From Actinoplanes philippinensis (GTDB taxonomy: Bacteria; Actinomycetota; Actinomycetes; Mycobacteriales; Micromonosporaceae), in NCBI RefSeq assembly GCF_900113015.1, contig NZ_FONV01000019.1, forward strand, positions 1 through 64,000: a stretch of 64,000 bases of DNA, given 5' to 3'. Within the stretch, counting starts at the first letter, position 1. Each line of letters begins with the position of its first letter. Positions 17,959 through 26,225 of this stretch are shown piece by piece. The notes below the pieces were generated by a model. That model searched no databases. It was given only the letters and a program-made list of their open reading frames with translations, and had not been told where the DNA came from. The translations under genes were made by a program, and so were the position numbers.

Positions 17959-18234
17959 CTAGCTCCGCAGACCGGCTTCCCAGCGGGCCCGGCGCTGGTC
18001 GAGGTCCTGTTCCCACCACGGGGCGCCCCGCTCGCCGAGCGCGACTTTCGCGGCGTGCACCCGGCGACGGGCGGGCGCCGGGTCCGCTCCGGCGCGCAGG
18101 GCCGCGCCGACGTCACGGCGGGCCGCCATGAGGATCCGGCGCAGCTCGGCGGCGACCGGCTCGGGGATCGCCGGGTCGGTCGCCCGCCACCGTCGCCCGT
18201 TCACCACGATGAACCGGTCCTCACCGTCCGTCAT
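17959..18234 (-). CDS. Small conserved actinobacterial protein, function unknown
   Basis: This 91-residue soluble protein contains INGRRWRATDPAIPEP-like and KVALGERGAPWWEQDLDQRRARWE segments. These recur in actinobacterial proteins sometimes labelled biopolymer transporter Tol, a label the sequence does not justify. The ATG at 18234 has GAGGA about 7 nt upstream. It is charged, probably helical, with no membrane segment. Confidence 0.65.
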   Translation of the reverse strand: MTDGEDRFIVVNGRRWRATDPAIPEPVAAELRRILMAARRDVGAALRAGADPAPARRRVHAAKVALGERGAPWWEQDLDQRRARWEAGLRS

Positions 18235-18355
18235 CGGCTCATCCTCACACAGCGGGACGCGAGAGCGGCGGCGCGTGGGGTGGCCGGCGGTGCGTGACCC
18301 CGGCCGGAGCCGGACGGGCTCCGACCGGAAACGGTCACGCGGAGCGCGTACCCCC

Positions 18356-19171
18356 TCAGATTTCGGCACCGACCGAGGCGCCGTCGGACGGGACCAGGAA
18401 GCTGGACGGCCGGATGGCGCCGTCGGCGGCCCTGGCGCCGGTGATGGTGGAGGCGTCGGTGCTGGTCAGAGTCCAGGTGCCGGCGATGTTCCAGGAGTTG
18501 CCGGAGGCGGTGGAGGAGCCCAGCGCGACGGCGGTGGCGTTGCCGTCGCCGCTGCCCTCCTTGATGCCCAGCCCGTCGGCGCTCTCCCCGTTCTTGCGCG
18601 GGTCCCGGTTGCCGTAGCTGTCGAGGTTGAGGATCAGGTTGTTGGCCGAGCTGTTCTGCAGCTGGAAGCCGGTCTCGTAGTTGTCCCGCGTGACCAGGCG
18701 CTCGAAGGTGTTGTTGTTGCAGCCGGCGCAGTACACCCCGTACGGCCCGTTGATGATCTCCAGCCCGGCCAGCTTCCAGTACGACGCCTCCATGTGGATC
18801 GCGCCGCGCTGGGCGGCCGGGATCGTCGACCCGACCGCGCCGGGGGTGTAGCCGAGCGCCTCGCCGTCGATGATCACCCGCTCGCTGCCGTACGCGGTGA
18901 GCGTGATCGGCGCCGACGACGTGCCGCTCCGGGTGATCTGGATGTTGGAACTCAGCGCGTACGTGCCACCGCGCACCGCGATGGTCCCGCCGGGCGTGAT
19001 CAGACTGATCGCCTTCTGGATCGTGGCGAACGGCGCGGCCTGGGTGCCGGCGTTGGCGTCGTTGCCATTGGTCGCCACATACAGCGTGGTGGCGGCCGAT
19101 GCGGGCACCTGGAATACGGCGGACAGGACCGCTCCGGTGATCGTTGCGGTCAACACATTCCGCAATTTCAT
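18356..19171 (-). CDS. PL9-like pectate lyase with internal deletion
   Basis: The 271-residue secreted protein has a signal peptide (cleavage near PASA-ATT) and the N-terminal half of a PL9 parallel beta-helix: LYVATNGNDANAGTQAAPFATIQKAI and EIINGPYGVYCAGCNNNTFERLVTRDNYETGFQLQ. Directly after SADGLGIKEGSGDGN it jumps to a sequence resembling the extreme C-terminus of the family (VALGSSTASGNSWNIAGTW, then GARAADGAIRPSSFLVP). Full-length members carry over 100 residues more between these blocks, including the helix turns with the calcium-binding Asp cluster and catalytic Lys. The frame is intact, so the protein may be made but is probably inactive as a lyase. Confidence 0.75.
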   Translation of the reverse strand: MKLRNVLTATITGAVLSAVFQVPASAATTLYVATNGNDANAGTQAAPFATIQKAISLITPGGTIAVRGGTYALSSNIQITRSGTSSAPITLTAYGSERVIIDGEALGYTPGAVGSTIPAAQRGAIHMEASYWKLAGLEIINGPYGVYCAGCNNNTFERLVTRDNYETGFQLQNSSANNLILNLDSYGNRDPRKNGESADGLGIKEGSGDGNATAVALGSSTASGNSWNIAGTWTLTSTDASTITGARAADGAIRPSSFLVPSDGASVGAEI

Positions 19172-19211
19172 GGGGATTCTCCTGGTGGGGACGAGGGCAG
19201 CGCGACAAGGG

Positions 19212-19225
19212 GGAATGCGCTTTCC
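19212..19225. promoter_or_regulatory. Candidate LacI-type operator upstream of PL9 gene
   Basis: GGAATGCGCTTTCC is an imperfect dyad sharing GCGCTTTCCTG with the operator-like site at 13219-13233. It lies about 40-55 bp upstream of the PL9 start. Confidence 0.3.
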
Positions 19226-19248
19226 TGCCGGGACCGTACGACGAGCAC

Positions 19249-20508
19249 CTACTGCGCGTACACGCTGGATCCGGCGTCGTCGGTTGCGGCGCCGGTGACC
19301 GCCGGCGCCGGGGCGGGCCGGATCCGACGCCCCGCCATCAGCTCCGGGAGCAGCGCGTCCCGCAGCGACTGCAGAGCCCGTGACTCGGCGAGCAGGCCGG
19401 CCATGTGTGTGAACGCCGCGCCGGCCCGCTCGCCGAACACGGCCAGCCGCTCCGGGGACGGCACGCTGATCCGGAAGTCGGCGGCGTCGGCGGCGTTCAC
19501 CCGCTGCCGGCCCGACGACCCGGCCATCTTCCGCACCGCGTGGCCACGGAACCGCTCGTCACGGGCCAGGAAGTAGGGGAACTGCGGCGGCACGCCCGGC
19601 CGGGCCCGCAGCACGATGAACTCGGTCGACCCGGTCGCCGTCTGGCCGGGGGCGAGGAAGTCCACGTAGCCGGTCTTGCCGTTCTCCAGGCACGGGGTGA
19701 TCCGGGCCAGCAGCGTGTCGCCGTTGCGGAACCGGCTGCCCCCGCGCGGCGGGCGATGCGACCACGAGCGGATCCCGGCGACGTGGGTGGGCAGGGCGGC
19801 CATGTCGACGTACGGCGCGCCGGCCCGCTCCGGCGGCGGGGTGCGCGGGTTGAACTCGACCAGCTCGGTCACCGGCACGCTGCCGTGACCGGTGACCGCC
19901 AGGGCGTCGAACTCGGCGCGCAGCAGCTCCTCGGTCGCGGTCACCACCCGCTCGTTGATCTCGATCTTGTCGTCCAGGGCGGCCAGCACCCCGGCGATCC
20001 GGCGCTGCTCGGCCATCGGCGGCACGCGCAGCAGCTCGGCGTCGAGGAACCGCTCGAACTGGAAGTTGCTGATCCCGGTCGACTGGTTCTCGTAGTCGCC
20101 GGCCCGCCCGGACAGATACATGTCGAGCAGGCCGTAGTAGGCGTAGCGCGGGTCGACGAGCGTGGTGTCGAACCGGACGAGACGGCAGAAGCTCGCCGGG
20201 ATCACCGGCAGCTCGAACGCCGGCAGCACGTCCGGGCCGACGAACAGCGAGCGGCCGGTCGTCTGCCCGCGGGCGACGCTGCCGCCGGAGATCTCCAGCA
20301 GCACATCGCCCGGCCGCACCCGCCGCGGCACGATCAGGGTCCGTTTCTCCCACCGGCGAGGGACGGTCTCGGTACGGCCGGAGCGCACCGCCGCGAAGTC
20401 GGTGCCCCGGATCACCGCCACCGGGTCGTAACCGTCGGCTGCCCGGTCCACGCCCCAGCCGCCACCCCGGGCGAAGATCACCAGGTCACGGTACGGACGA
20501 CGGGTCAC
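19249..20508 (-). CDS. hsdS: Type I restriction-modification specificity subunit
   Basis: This 419-residue HsdS has two target-recognition halves, each followed by a conserved helix: the first ends PPMAEQRRIAGVLAALDDKIEINER, the second SPERLAVFGERAGAAFTHMAGLLAESRALQSLRDALLPELMAG. The halves define a bipartite DNA target that cannot be read from sequence. The GTG start at 20508 overlaps the hsdM stop (GTGA). No hsdR gene is found up- or downstream in this window. Confidence 0.9.
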   Translation of the reverse strand: MTRRPYRDLVIFARGGGWGVDRAADGYDPVAVIRGTDFAAVRSGRTETVPRRWEKRTLIVPRRVRPGDVLLEISGGSVARGQTTGRSLFVGPDVLPAFELPVIPASFCRLVRFDTTLVDPRYAYYGLLDMYLSGRAGDYENQSTGISNFQFERFLDAELLRVPPMAEQRRIAGVLAALDDKIEINERVVTATEELLRAEFDALAVTGHGSVPVTELVEFNPRTPPPERAGAPYVDMAALPTHVAGIRSWSHRPPRGGSRFRNGDTLLARITPCLENGKTGYVDFLAPGQTATGSTEFIVLRARPGVPPQFPYFLARDERFRGHAVRKMAGSSGRQRVNAADAADFRISVPSPERLAVFGERAGAAFTHMAGLLAESRALQSLRDALLPELMAGRRIRPAPAPAVTGAATDDAGSSVYAQ

Positions 20509-21902
20509 GTCAGGTCCCGGAGCCGGTTCCGGAGCACGTCCTCACGGCGGCGTGACTCGTCCAGGCAGGCCTGCAGCTCCTTGGTGAGCCGGGCGATCCG
20601 GTCCGGCAGCGGCTCGGCCGCCGGGCCCGCTCCGGGGGCGCCCACGTAGCGTCCCGGACTCAGGACGTGGTCACGCTGCCGGATCTCGTCGAGGTTCGCC
20701 GCGTAGGAGAAGCCGGGCGTGTCCTCGTACCCCCGCATGGTTTTGATCTTGTCGGTGCGCCAGGCGTGGAACGTGCTCGCGATGCGCTGGATGTCGGCGT
20801 CGGTCAGGACGCGCTCGGTGCGGCCGGTCATCGTGCCGAGCCCGCGCGCGTCGAGGAACAGCACCTGCCCGCGGCGCGCGCCCTTGTCGCGGGACAGGAA
20901 CCAGACGCACGCCGGGATCGCTGTGGTGCGGAACAGGTTCGGCGGCAGCGCCACCATGCACTCCACCAGGTCGTCCTCGACGATCGCCCGGCGGATGGCG
21001 CCCTCGCCGGCCAGCCGCGACGACATCGAGCCGTTCGCCAGCACCACCCCGGCGCTGCCGTGCGGGCCGAGTTTCGTGATGATGTGCTGCAGCCACGCGT
21101 AGTTGGCGTTGCCGCGCGGCGGCAGACCGTGCCGCCAGCGCGGATCGTCCTCGCGGCGGGCCCAGTCGCTCATGTTGAACGGCGGGTTGGCCAGGATGAA
21201 GTCGGCGCGCAGCTCCGGATGCCGGTCGTCGGCGAACGTGTCCGCCCACCGCTCGCCGAGCCCGCCCGGGTCGATGCCGTGGATGGCCAGGTTCATCTTC
21301 GCCAGCCGCCACGTCCGCTCGTTGGCCTCCTGGCCGAACACCGCGATCCGGCTCTGCCGGCCGGCCTGCACGAACATCCCGCCCGAGCCGCAGCACGGGT
21401 CGTACACCCGGCCGTGCCGCGGCTGCAGCATCTCCACCAGCAGCCGGACCACGCTCGCCGGGGTGTAGAACTCGCCGGCCCGCTTGCCCTCGGCGCGCGC
21501 GAACCGCTCCAGGAAGTACTCGTACACCTCGCCGAGCACGTCCCGCGCGTCCCCGGTGAACCGGGCCCCGCCGATCACGCCGACCAGCTCCCGCAGCCGG
21601 TCCTGGTCGACGTTGTCCCGGTCGAAGATCCGCGGCAGCACCCCGGTCAGCGCCGGGTTCTCCCGCATGATCGCGTCCATCGCGGCGTCCAGCAGCGCGC
21701 CGATCCGCCCGCCGGTGTGCGCGGCCACACGCTCCCAGCGGGCGCTGTCCGGCACCCGGAACACGCTGCCGGCGGTGTCCGACACGTACTTGAGGAACAC
21801 CAGCCCGAGCACGAACTCCTTGTACTGCGCGGCGTCCACCGATCCGCGCAGCTTGTTAGCCGCCGTCCACAGCACATCCTGGAACTGCCTGCCAGTGGCC
21901 AC
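20505..21902 (-). CDS. hsdM: Type I restriction-modification DNA methyltransferase subunit
   Basis: This 465-residue N6-adenine methyltransferase has an N-terminal helical domain (LWTAANKLRGSVDAAQYKEFVLGLVFLKYVSD), SAM-binding motif DPCCGSGGMFVQA and catalytic motif NPPFNMSDW. FYTPASVVRLLVEMLQP is the usual lead into the fold. The start is a GTG at 21902. It forms a two-gene unit with hsdS. Without HsdR the pair may only methylate, unless an R subunit is encoded elsewhere. Confidence 0.93.
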   Translation of the reverse strand: MATGRQFQDVLWTAANKLRGSVDAAQYKEFVLGLVFLKYVSDTAGSVFRVPDSARWERVAAHTGGRIGALLDAAMDAIMRENPALTGVLPRIFDRDNVDQDRLRELVGVIGGARFTGDARDVLGEVYEYFLERFARAEGKRAGEFYTPASVVRLLVEMLQPRHGRVYDPCCGSGGMFVQAGRQSRIAVFGQEANERTWRLAKMNLAIHGIDPGGLGERWADTFADDRHPELRADFILANPPFNMSDWARREDDPRWRHGLPPRGNANYAWLQHIITKLGPHGSAGVVLANGSMSSRLAGEGAIRRAIVEDDLVECMVALPPNLFRTTAIPACVWFLSRDKGARRGQVLFLDARGLGTMTGRTERVLTDADIQRIASTFHAWRTDKIKTMRGYEDTPGFSYAANLDEIRQRDHVLSPGRYVGAPGAGPAAEPLPDRIARLTKELQACLDESRRREDVLRNRLRDLT

Positions 21903-21987
21903 CCATGATCCGTTTCTGTCGCGCCGCGAACCCGTACCGTACGTCCAACCCCGGGCGGGTCCGGTGACGACGGCGCCGTGTCGGCGG

Positions 21988-22737
21988 TCAGAAGCGGATC
22001 AGGTCGAGCCAGTGGTCGAGCAGCGGCCGGTCGCCGTGCACGCGGGCGTCGTCGGGCAGGCGTCGCCGGTTGAGCACCAGCAGCAGGTCCAGGACCGGCC
22101 CCTGACAGACGACATCGGCCGGGGCCTCCGCCTCCTCCCAGCGCATCCCGCCGCTGTGCAGCGTCACGAGCCAGCGTCCGCCGGTGTCGGTGGCCCGCAG
22201 CAGCAGCGTCTCGCCGGCGCCGGTCAGCTCCCGAAGCCGGGGGCCGCGGGCAGCCGGGCCGGCCATGGTCGCGAACACCGTCAGCAGGTCGGCGATCCCG
22301 TCGGCGGCCAGATCGGCGGCCAGGTCACCGGCCGGGTCGGCGTCGAACCGGTGGATGATCTCGTCGTGCACCATCCGGCGCAGCCAGAACCCGGCGATCG
22401 GGTGGGCCGGGATGAACGTCCACACCGGATTGTCGAAACCGTGCTTCCCGACCGCCTCGACCAGCCCCCGGGCGCCGGCGGCCAGCCAGCCGGGCCAGTC
22501 GCCGGGATCCTCCGGCGCCGGCAGCGCCTCGAACGGCACCGGTGCGGTGGCGGCCCGCTCGATCACGCCCGTGGCGTACCGGTGCCCGGTGCCGACGTGC
22601 GCGACCAGGTCACGCACCGTCCACTCGGGACACGTCGGCACCACCGCCGCCGGTGACAGCCGGCCCACCGCGCCGGCCAGCCGATCGGTCTCCGCCTCGA
22701 GTTCCGCCGCGTATCGTCGCGGCTCCAGCCAGTCCAT
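21988..22737 (-). CDS. Maleylpyruvate isomerase-like (mycothiol-dependent/DinB fold) protein
   Basis: About 249 residues with the N-terminal metal-binding helical-bundle pattern of this family: CPEWTVRDLVAHVGTGHRY and RRMVHDEIIHRFDAD, supplying His/Glu ligands. A C-terminal SCP2-like part follows. Actinobacteria have many paralogues, most of unknown substrate. Mycothiol dependence is family knowledge, not visible here. The ATG at 22737 is preferred over one 18 nt upstream. It is divergent from the binding-protein gene. Confidence 0.8.
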   Translation of the reverse strand: MDWLEPRRYAAELEAETDRLAGAVGRLSPAAVVPTCPEWTVRDLVAHVGTGHRYATGVIERAATAPVPFEALPAPEDPGDWPGWLAAGARGLVEAVGKHGFDNPVWTFIPAHPIAGFWLRRMVHDEIIHRFDADPAGDLAADLAADGIADLLTVFATMAGPAARGPRLRELTGAGETLLLRATDTGGRWLVTLHSGGMRWEEAEAPADVVCQGPVLDLLLVLNRRRLPDDARVHGDRPLLDHWLDLIRF

Positions 22738-22886
22738 GCCCCCACACTCCCACAACCGCGCGTCACGCCGCCCTCGTCTCGAAGGCGGCGGCCCGCACCC
22801 GTGCCCGGCAGGGCGAACATGCCCGCGCCACCTTTCCTCACCCTCGGCGGATCTTTTCGGCAGGCGTACGGCCGCCGCGAAGTTGA

Positions 22887-22915
22887 TTGACGTTTGCGAA
22901 TGGCCCGTCTAGGTT
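22887..22915 (+). promoter_or_regulatory. Promoter of the NMT1-type lipoprotein gene
   Basis: TTGACG (22887-22892), 17-nt spacer, TAGGTT (22910-22915). The expected start is near 22921-22923 while the ATG is at 22924 and no Shine-Dalgarno sequence precedes it. This suggests a leaderless transcript. Confidence 0.55.
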
Positions 22916-22923
22916 CCGAGTCC

Positions 22924-23874
22924 ATGCGACGATCACGCCTGCTCGCGATCCTCACCACGGCCACCCTGCTCGCCGCCGGGTGCAGCGAGGAACCCGCCAC
23001 TCCCGGCGCCGCCCTCGACAAGGTCAACGCCGGGGTCATCGCGATCGTCGACGTCGCGCCGATCTACCTCGGCAAGGAGAAGGGGTTCTTCACCGAGCAG
23101 AAGATCGATTTGACCCTGACCACCGCACAGGGCGGCGCGGCGATCGTGCCGGCCGTGCTCAACGGGGAGTACCAGTTCGGCTTCAGCAACACCGTCTCGC
23201 TGCTGCTCGGCGCGGCGAAGAACCTGCCGGTCAAGGTCGTCGCCAACGGCACCAACTCGACCGGCGCCGACGGGCAGGACTTCGGCAGCCTCTTCGTCAA
23301 GGCCGACAGCCCGATCAAAACCCCCAAAGACCTGGCCGGGCGTACGGTCGCCGCGAACACCCTGAAGAACATCGTCGAGACGAGCGTGCGCCAGTCGGTA
23401 CGCAAGGACGGCGGGGACGCGGCCGCCGTCAAGTTCACCGAACTGGCGTTCCCCGACCAGGTCCCGGCGCTGCAGTCGGGCAGCGTCGACGCGATCTTCG
23501 TGGTCGAGCCGTTCCAGCAGACCGCCGTCGCCGCGGGCGCCCGCCGGATCGCCTCCAGCTACGTCGACGTGGCTCCCGACCTCACCGTCGCCATGTACTT
23601 CACCTCCCAGCAGCTGCTCGGCAGCGACCCCGGCCTGGTGTCCCGCTTCACGACGGCGATGAAGAAGTCCCTCGCGTACGCCGACGCCCACCCGGACGAG
23701 GTCCGCAACGTCCTGGCCACCTACACCAAGATCACTCCGGAGGTGCGGGCGGCGCTCGTCCTCCCGAAGTGGCCCGCCGAGATCAACACGGCCTCCGTGG
23801 ACGCTCTCGCCGGGCTGGCCGTCACCGACGGGCTGCTGACCGCCAAACCCGATGTGGCGAAGCTGCTGCCCTGA
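22924..23874 (+). CDS. NMT1/SsuA-like ABC substrate-binding lipoprotein
   Basis: This 316-residue lipoprotein (lipobox LAAGC, Cys20) is of the NMT1/TauA/SsuA type, which binds thiamine precursors, sulfonates, nitrate or similar ligands. Family features are the APIYLGKEKGFFTEQKIDLTL start, the PIKTPKDLAGRTVAANTLKN hinge, and the DQVPALQSGSVDAIFVVEPF segment. No permease or ATPase gene lies next to it: a minisatellite and a convergent oxidase follow. The partner transporter must be elsewhere, or the protein is an orphan sensor or binder. The ligand is not predictable. Confidence 0.87.
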   Translation: MRRSRLLAILTTATLLAAGCSEEPATPGAALDKVNAGVIAIVDVAPIYLGKEKGFFTEQKIDLTLTTAQGGAAIVPAVLNGEYQFGFSNTVSLLLGAAKNLPVKVVANGTNSTGADGQDFGSLFVKADSPIKTPKDLAGRTVAANTLKNIVETSVRQSVRKDGGDAAAVKFTELAFPDQVPALQSGSVDAIFVVEPFQQTAVAAGARRIASSYVDVAPDLTVAMYFTSQQLLGSDPGLVSRFTTAMKKSLAYADAHPDEVRNVLATYTKITPEVRAALVLPKWPAEINTASVDALAGLAVTDGLLTAKPDVAKLLP

Positions 23875-23889
23875 GCCGTTCCTCGCCGG

Positions 23890-23907
23890 CCCGGCCGCTC
23901 GGCCGGG
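23890..23907 (+). terminator. Hairpin after the NMT1-type gene
   Basis: CCCGGCC (23890-23896), loop GCTC, GGCCGGG (23901-23907): a perfect 7-bp stem 15 nt past the stop, without U-tract. The first minisatellite unit starts at its right arm. Confidence 0.4.
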
Positions 23908-24234
23908 TTCGGCTGCGGCTTTCTGATCGCTTCTGCCGCGTCCTCTCCGCCGGTTTGCTGTGGCCTTCGGGTTGGTTTCTGCTGTGGCCTTTCGGCCGGG
24001 TTTGCTGTGGCCTTCGGGTTGGTTTCTGCTGTGGCCTTTCGGCCGGGTTTGCTGTGGCCTTCGGGTTGGTTTCTGCTGTGGCCTTTCGGCCGGGTTTGCT
24101 GTGGCCTTCGGGTTGGTTTCTGCTGTGGCCTTTCGGCCGGGTTTGCTGTGGCCTTCGGGTTGGCTTCTGGCGCGGCCTCTCGATTGGCTTTGCCTAGGGC
24201 CTTGCGATTGGCTTCTGCCGCGGCCCGTCGGTGG
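23907..24234. repeat. 47-bp minisatellite
   Basis: Units start at 23953, 24000, 24047, 24094 and 24141 with an exact 47-bp period. The first four are practically identical; degenerate units flank them (about 23907-23952 and 24188-24234). Each unit carries two versions of a TGGCCTTTCGGCC / TGGCCTTCGGGTTGG half-motif. It fills the convergent gap and runs into the last codons of the amine oxidase. Because 47 is not a multiple of three, the open frames across it cycle through all three phases. Confidence 0.9.
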
Positions 24235-25513
24235 GGTGGTCGCCGCCGTCCTCCGGGTGGCCGGTCGCGTTGCTGACGATGGCTGCGGCGCGGGCGGCGA
24301 TCCGGTCGTCGGCGCCCGCCCACAGATCGTCCAGCCACGGGCCCGCGAACAGGCCGACCAGCGTGGGGACGCCGTCGGTCTCGGTGGTGTCGAGCCACTC
24401 GCTGACGCAGTTCTCCGCCGGGCCGTGGATCCGGTAGTAACCGGCCGGGTGGGCCGGCCAGAATCGGTCGTCGAAGCGCAGGACGACCTTCTCCACCCGG
24501 CCCATGCCGAGATGTGACAGCGCGTCCCGATGCGGTGCCGGAAGCGGTGGCTCGAACCGGACCGAACCGGCCGCCAGCACGCCGAGCGGAACCGTGACGA
24601 TCACCGCGTCCGCCCGCAGCGAGCCCGCGTCACCGGACAGTGTCACCCCGTCCGGGCCGACGGCGATCCCGGTCACCGGATGCCGCAACCGCACGTCCAG
24701 GCCGTCGGCCAGGTGATCGAGAAGCAGACGGTACCCGCCGACGATCCACCGGTCACCCTCCCCGACCCCGGGCTCGAAACCGTGGCGGGCGCTCAACCAG
24801 GACAGCGGCGCACCGGAGTCCATGACGATCTCGGCGTCCACGAGACGGCGAACCGCCTCCACATCCCATGCTCCGGGAGCGGCGATCCACGCGTCGAGAA
24901 CATCGGCCACGGAGGCGCCGGCCGGCGCGGACCCCAGGCGGGCCCGCAACTCGGCCTCCACCGCCTCCGCCGCGCCACCGGAAGCGGGCGGCGCGTCCGC
25001 GGGGGAGCGGTGGCCGTCGAGAACCAGCGGATCGTTGAAGTCGGTGGGAACGGTACGCAGTCCCAGCTTCTCGGTCAGCCGGGCCAGGATGTTGTCGTCG
25101 TACTGCTGAAGCCAGTTGGCGCCCAGATCGAATCCGGCGCCGTCGATCTCGGCCGGAGCCGTGCGACCCCCGATCCGGTCCCGGGCCTCCCAGACGACCA
25201 CGCCGGCGCCCCGATCGGTCAGCGCCCGGGCGGCGGCCAGCCCGGCGATGCCGGCGCCCACCACGGCGACGCGGCGATGCCCCAGACCGGCGGCCCAGGA
25301 GGCGGCGGCGACCCCTTGCTCGTACGCTCCGTGCGTCATCCCGGCCCGCGTGGGATGCGTGGCCTCCCCGGCGATCCGCAGCCGGTCACCCACGGGCGCG
25401 CCGAGGGCGACCCGATCCGCGGGGCTGCCGTGCCGCCCGATCAGGCTCCAGGAGCCGCGCGCCCACGGGTCCTCACCCCACCGCGAGACCACGAACCCGG
25501 TCAGCCGGCCCAT
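24194..25513 (-). CDS. Flavin amine oxidase with circularly permuted domain order
   Basis: This 439-residue protein has every block of a flavin monoamine/polyamine oxidase, but in rotated order. Residues 1-75 match what is normally the C-terminus: VVSRWGEDPWARGSWS (9-23), GEATHP (49-54), MTHGAYEQG (59-67). Only then comes the FAD Rossmann motif VVGAGIAGLAAARAL (GxGxxG 86-91), EARDRIGGRT, the substrate domain, IVTVPLGVL and the block EPPLPAPHRDALSHLGMGRVEKV. The chain ends after GPWLDDLWAGADDRIAARAAAIVSNATG, where a normal enzyme would continue into the RWG block. All FAD-contact motifs are kept, so a folded enzyme is plausible. The last codons read into minisatellite-like DNA. The start at 25513 is tentative. 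Confidence 0.8.
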   Translation of the reverse strand: MGRLTGFVVSRWGEDPWARGSWSLIGRHGSPADRVALGAPVGDRLRIAGEATHPTRAGMTHGAYEQGVAAASWAAGLGHRRVAVVGAGIAGLAAARALTDRGAGVVVWEARDRIGGRTAPAEIDGAGFDLGANWLQQYDDNILARLTEKLGLRTVPTDFNDPLVLDGHRSPADAPPASGGAAEAVEAELRARLGSAPAGASVADVLDAWIAAPGAWDVEAVRRLVDAEIVMDSGAPLSWLSARHGFEPGVGEGDRWIVGGYRLLLDHLADGLDVRLRHPVTGIAVGPDGVTLSGDAGSLRADAVIVTVPLGVLAAGSVRFEPPLPAPHRDALSHLGMGRVEKVVLRFDDRFWPAHPAGYYRIHGPAENCVSEWLDTTETDGVPTLVGLFAGPWLDDLWAGADDRIAARAAAIVSNATGHPEDGGDHPTDGPRQKPIARP

Positions 25514-25759
25514 GCCGCCACCCACCCGTCCTGCTTGATCGACTCGCGCATGGTGGCCGCCACCCACACTCCCACGCCACCGAATTCCCACCGGCCCGAT
25601 TGTCGCGCCCTCCCTACAGGGTGCGAGGACAAGGTCAACCACCTGCACCGGGGTTCAGAGGTCGTGTCGCGACGACCCTCTCGTGCCGCCGACCTCCATC
25701 GCCGCGATCGTCGTGCCGGCCGAAACCCGTCATGGCGACGGTGGCTTTCCGCCACGGTG

Positions 25760-26105
25760 CCGGGATCCCGGTCATGGGGTCGGACAAAACTGGTCATGGT
25801 GCGGGGTCTCGGTCGTGGTGTCGGACGGAACTGGTCATGGTGCGGGGTCTCGGTCGTGGTGTCGGACGGAACCGGTCATGGGGCCGGGCCCCCGGTCGTG
25901 GTGTCGGACGGAACCGGTCATGGTTCCGGGTCTCGGTCATGGTTCCGGGTCTCGGTCGTGGTGCCGGGTCTCGGTCGTGGTGCCGGACGAAATCGGTCAT
26001 GGTGTCGAGGGTCCCCGTCCTGGTGTCGGAGGGGAATGGTCATGGGGTCGGGTGGAATCGGCATTGAGGGTCCCGGTCGTGGCGCCGGACGGAACCGGTC
26101 ATCGT
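25760..26105. repeat. About 41-bp minisatellite with 20-21-bp half units
   Basis: Variants of CGGTCGTGGTGTCGGACGG and ACCGGTCATGG alternate with a period of about 41-42 bp, beginning near 25760. For example GCGGGGTCTC recurs at 25801 and 25842. Later units shorten to a 20-21-bp step around 25920-25990 and then decay. It occupies most of the 712-bp gap between the divergent amine oxidase and FMN reductase genes. Frames on both strands stay open through it, but no gene is supported. Confidence 0.8.
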
Positions 26106-26225
26106 GCTGGAAGGGGCCGATCGTTGCGCCGGCGGAGACCGTGAGGAGCGCGGTGGCCTGCCTCCCGCAGCCGTCGCCGGCAAAGTGGGAAGCATGAACC
26201 GTCGATGTCCGGGCATGCCGTCGCC

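Noticed and set aside
23907..24234. CRISPR array at the 47-bp repeats (also 52165-52400 and 25760-26105)
   Set aside because: Units are directly adjacent without unique spacers, and no cas genes occur in the window.
25600..26197. Long open frames across the 41-bp repeats
   Set aside because: Frames are open in several phases on both strands because the repeat lacks stops; the predicted peptides are Gly/Arg/Ser/Trp repeats without a ribosome site or family motif.
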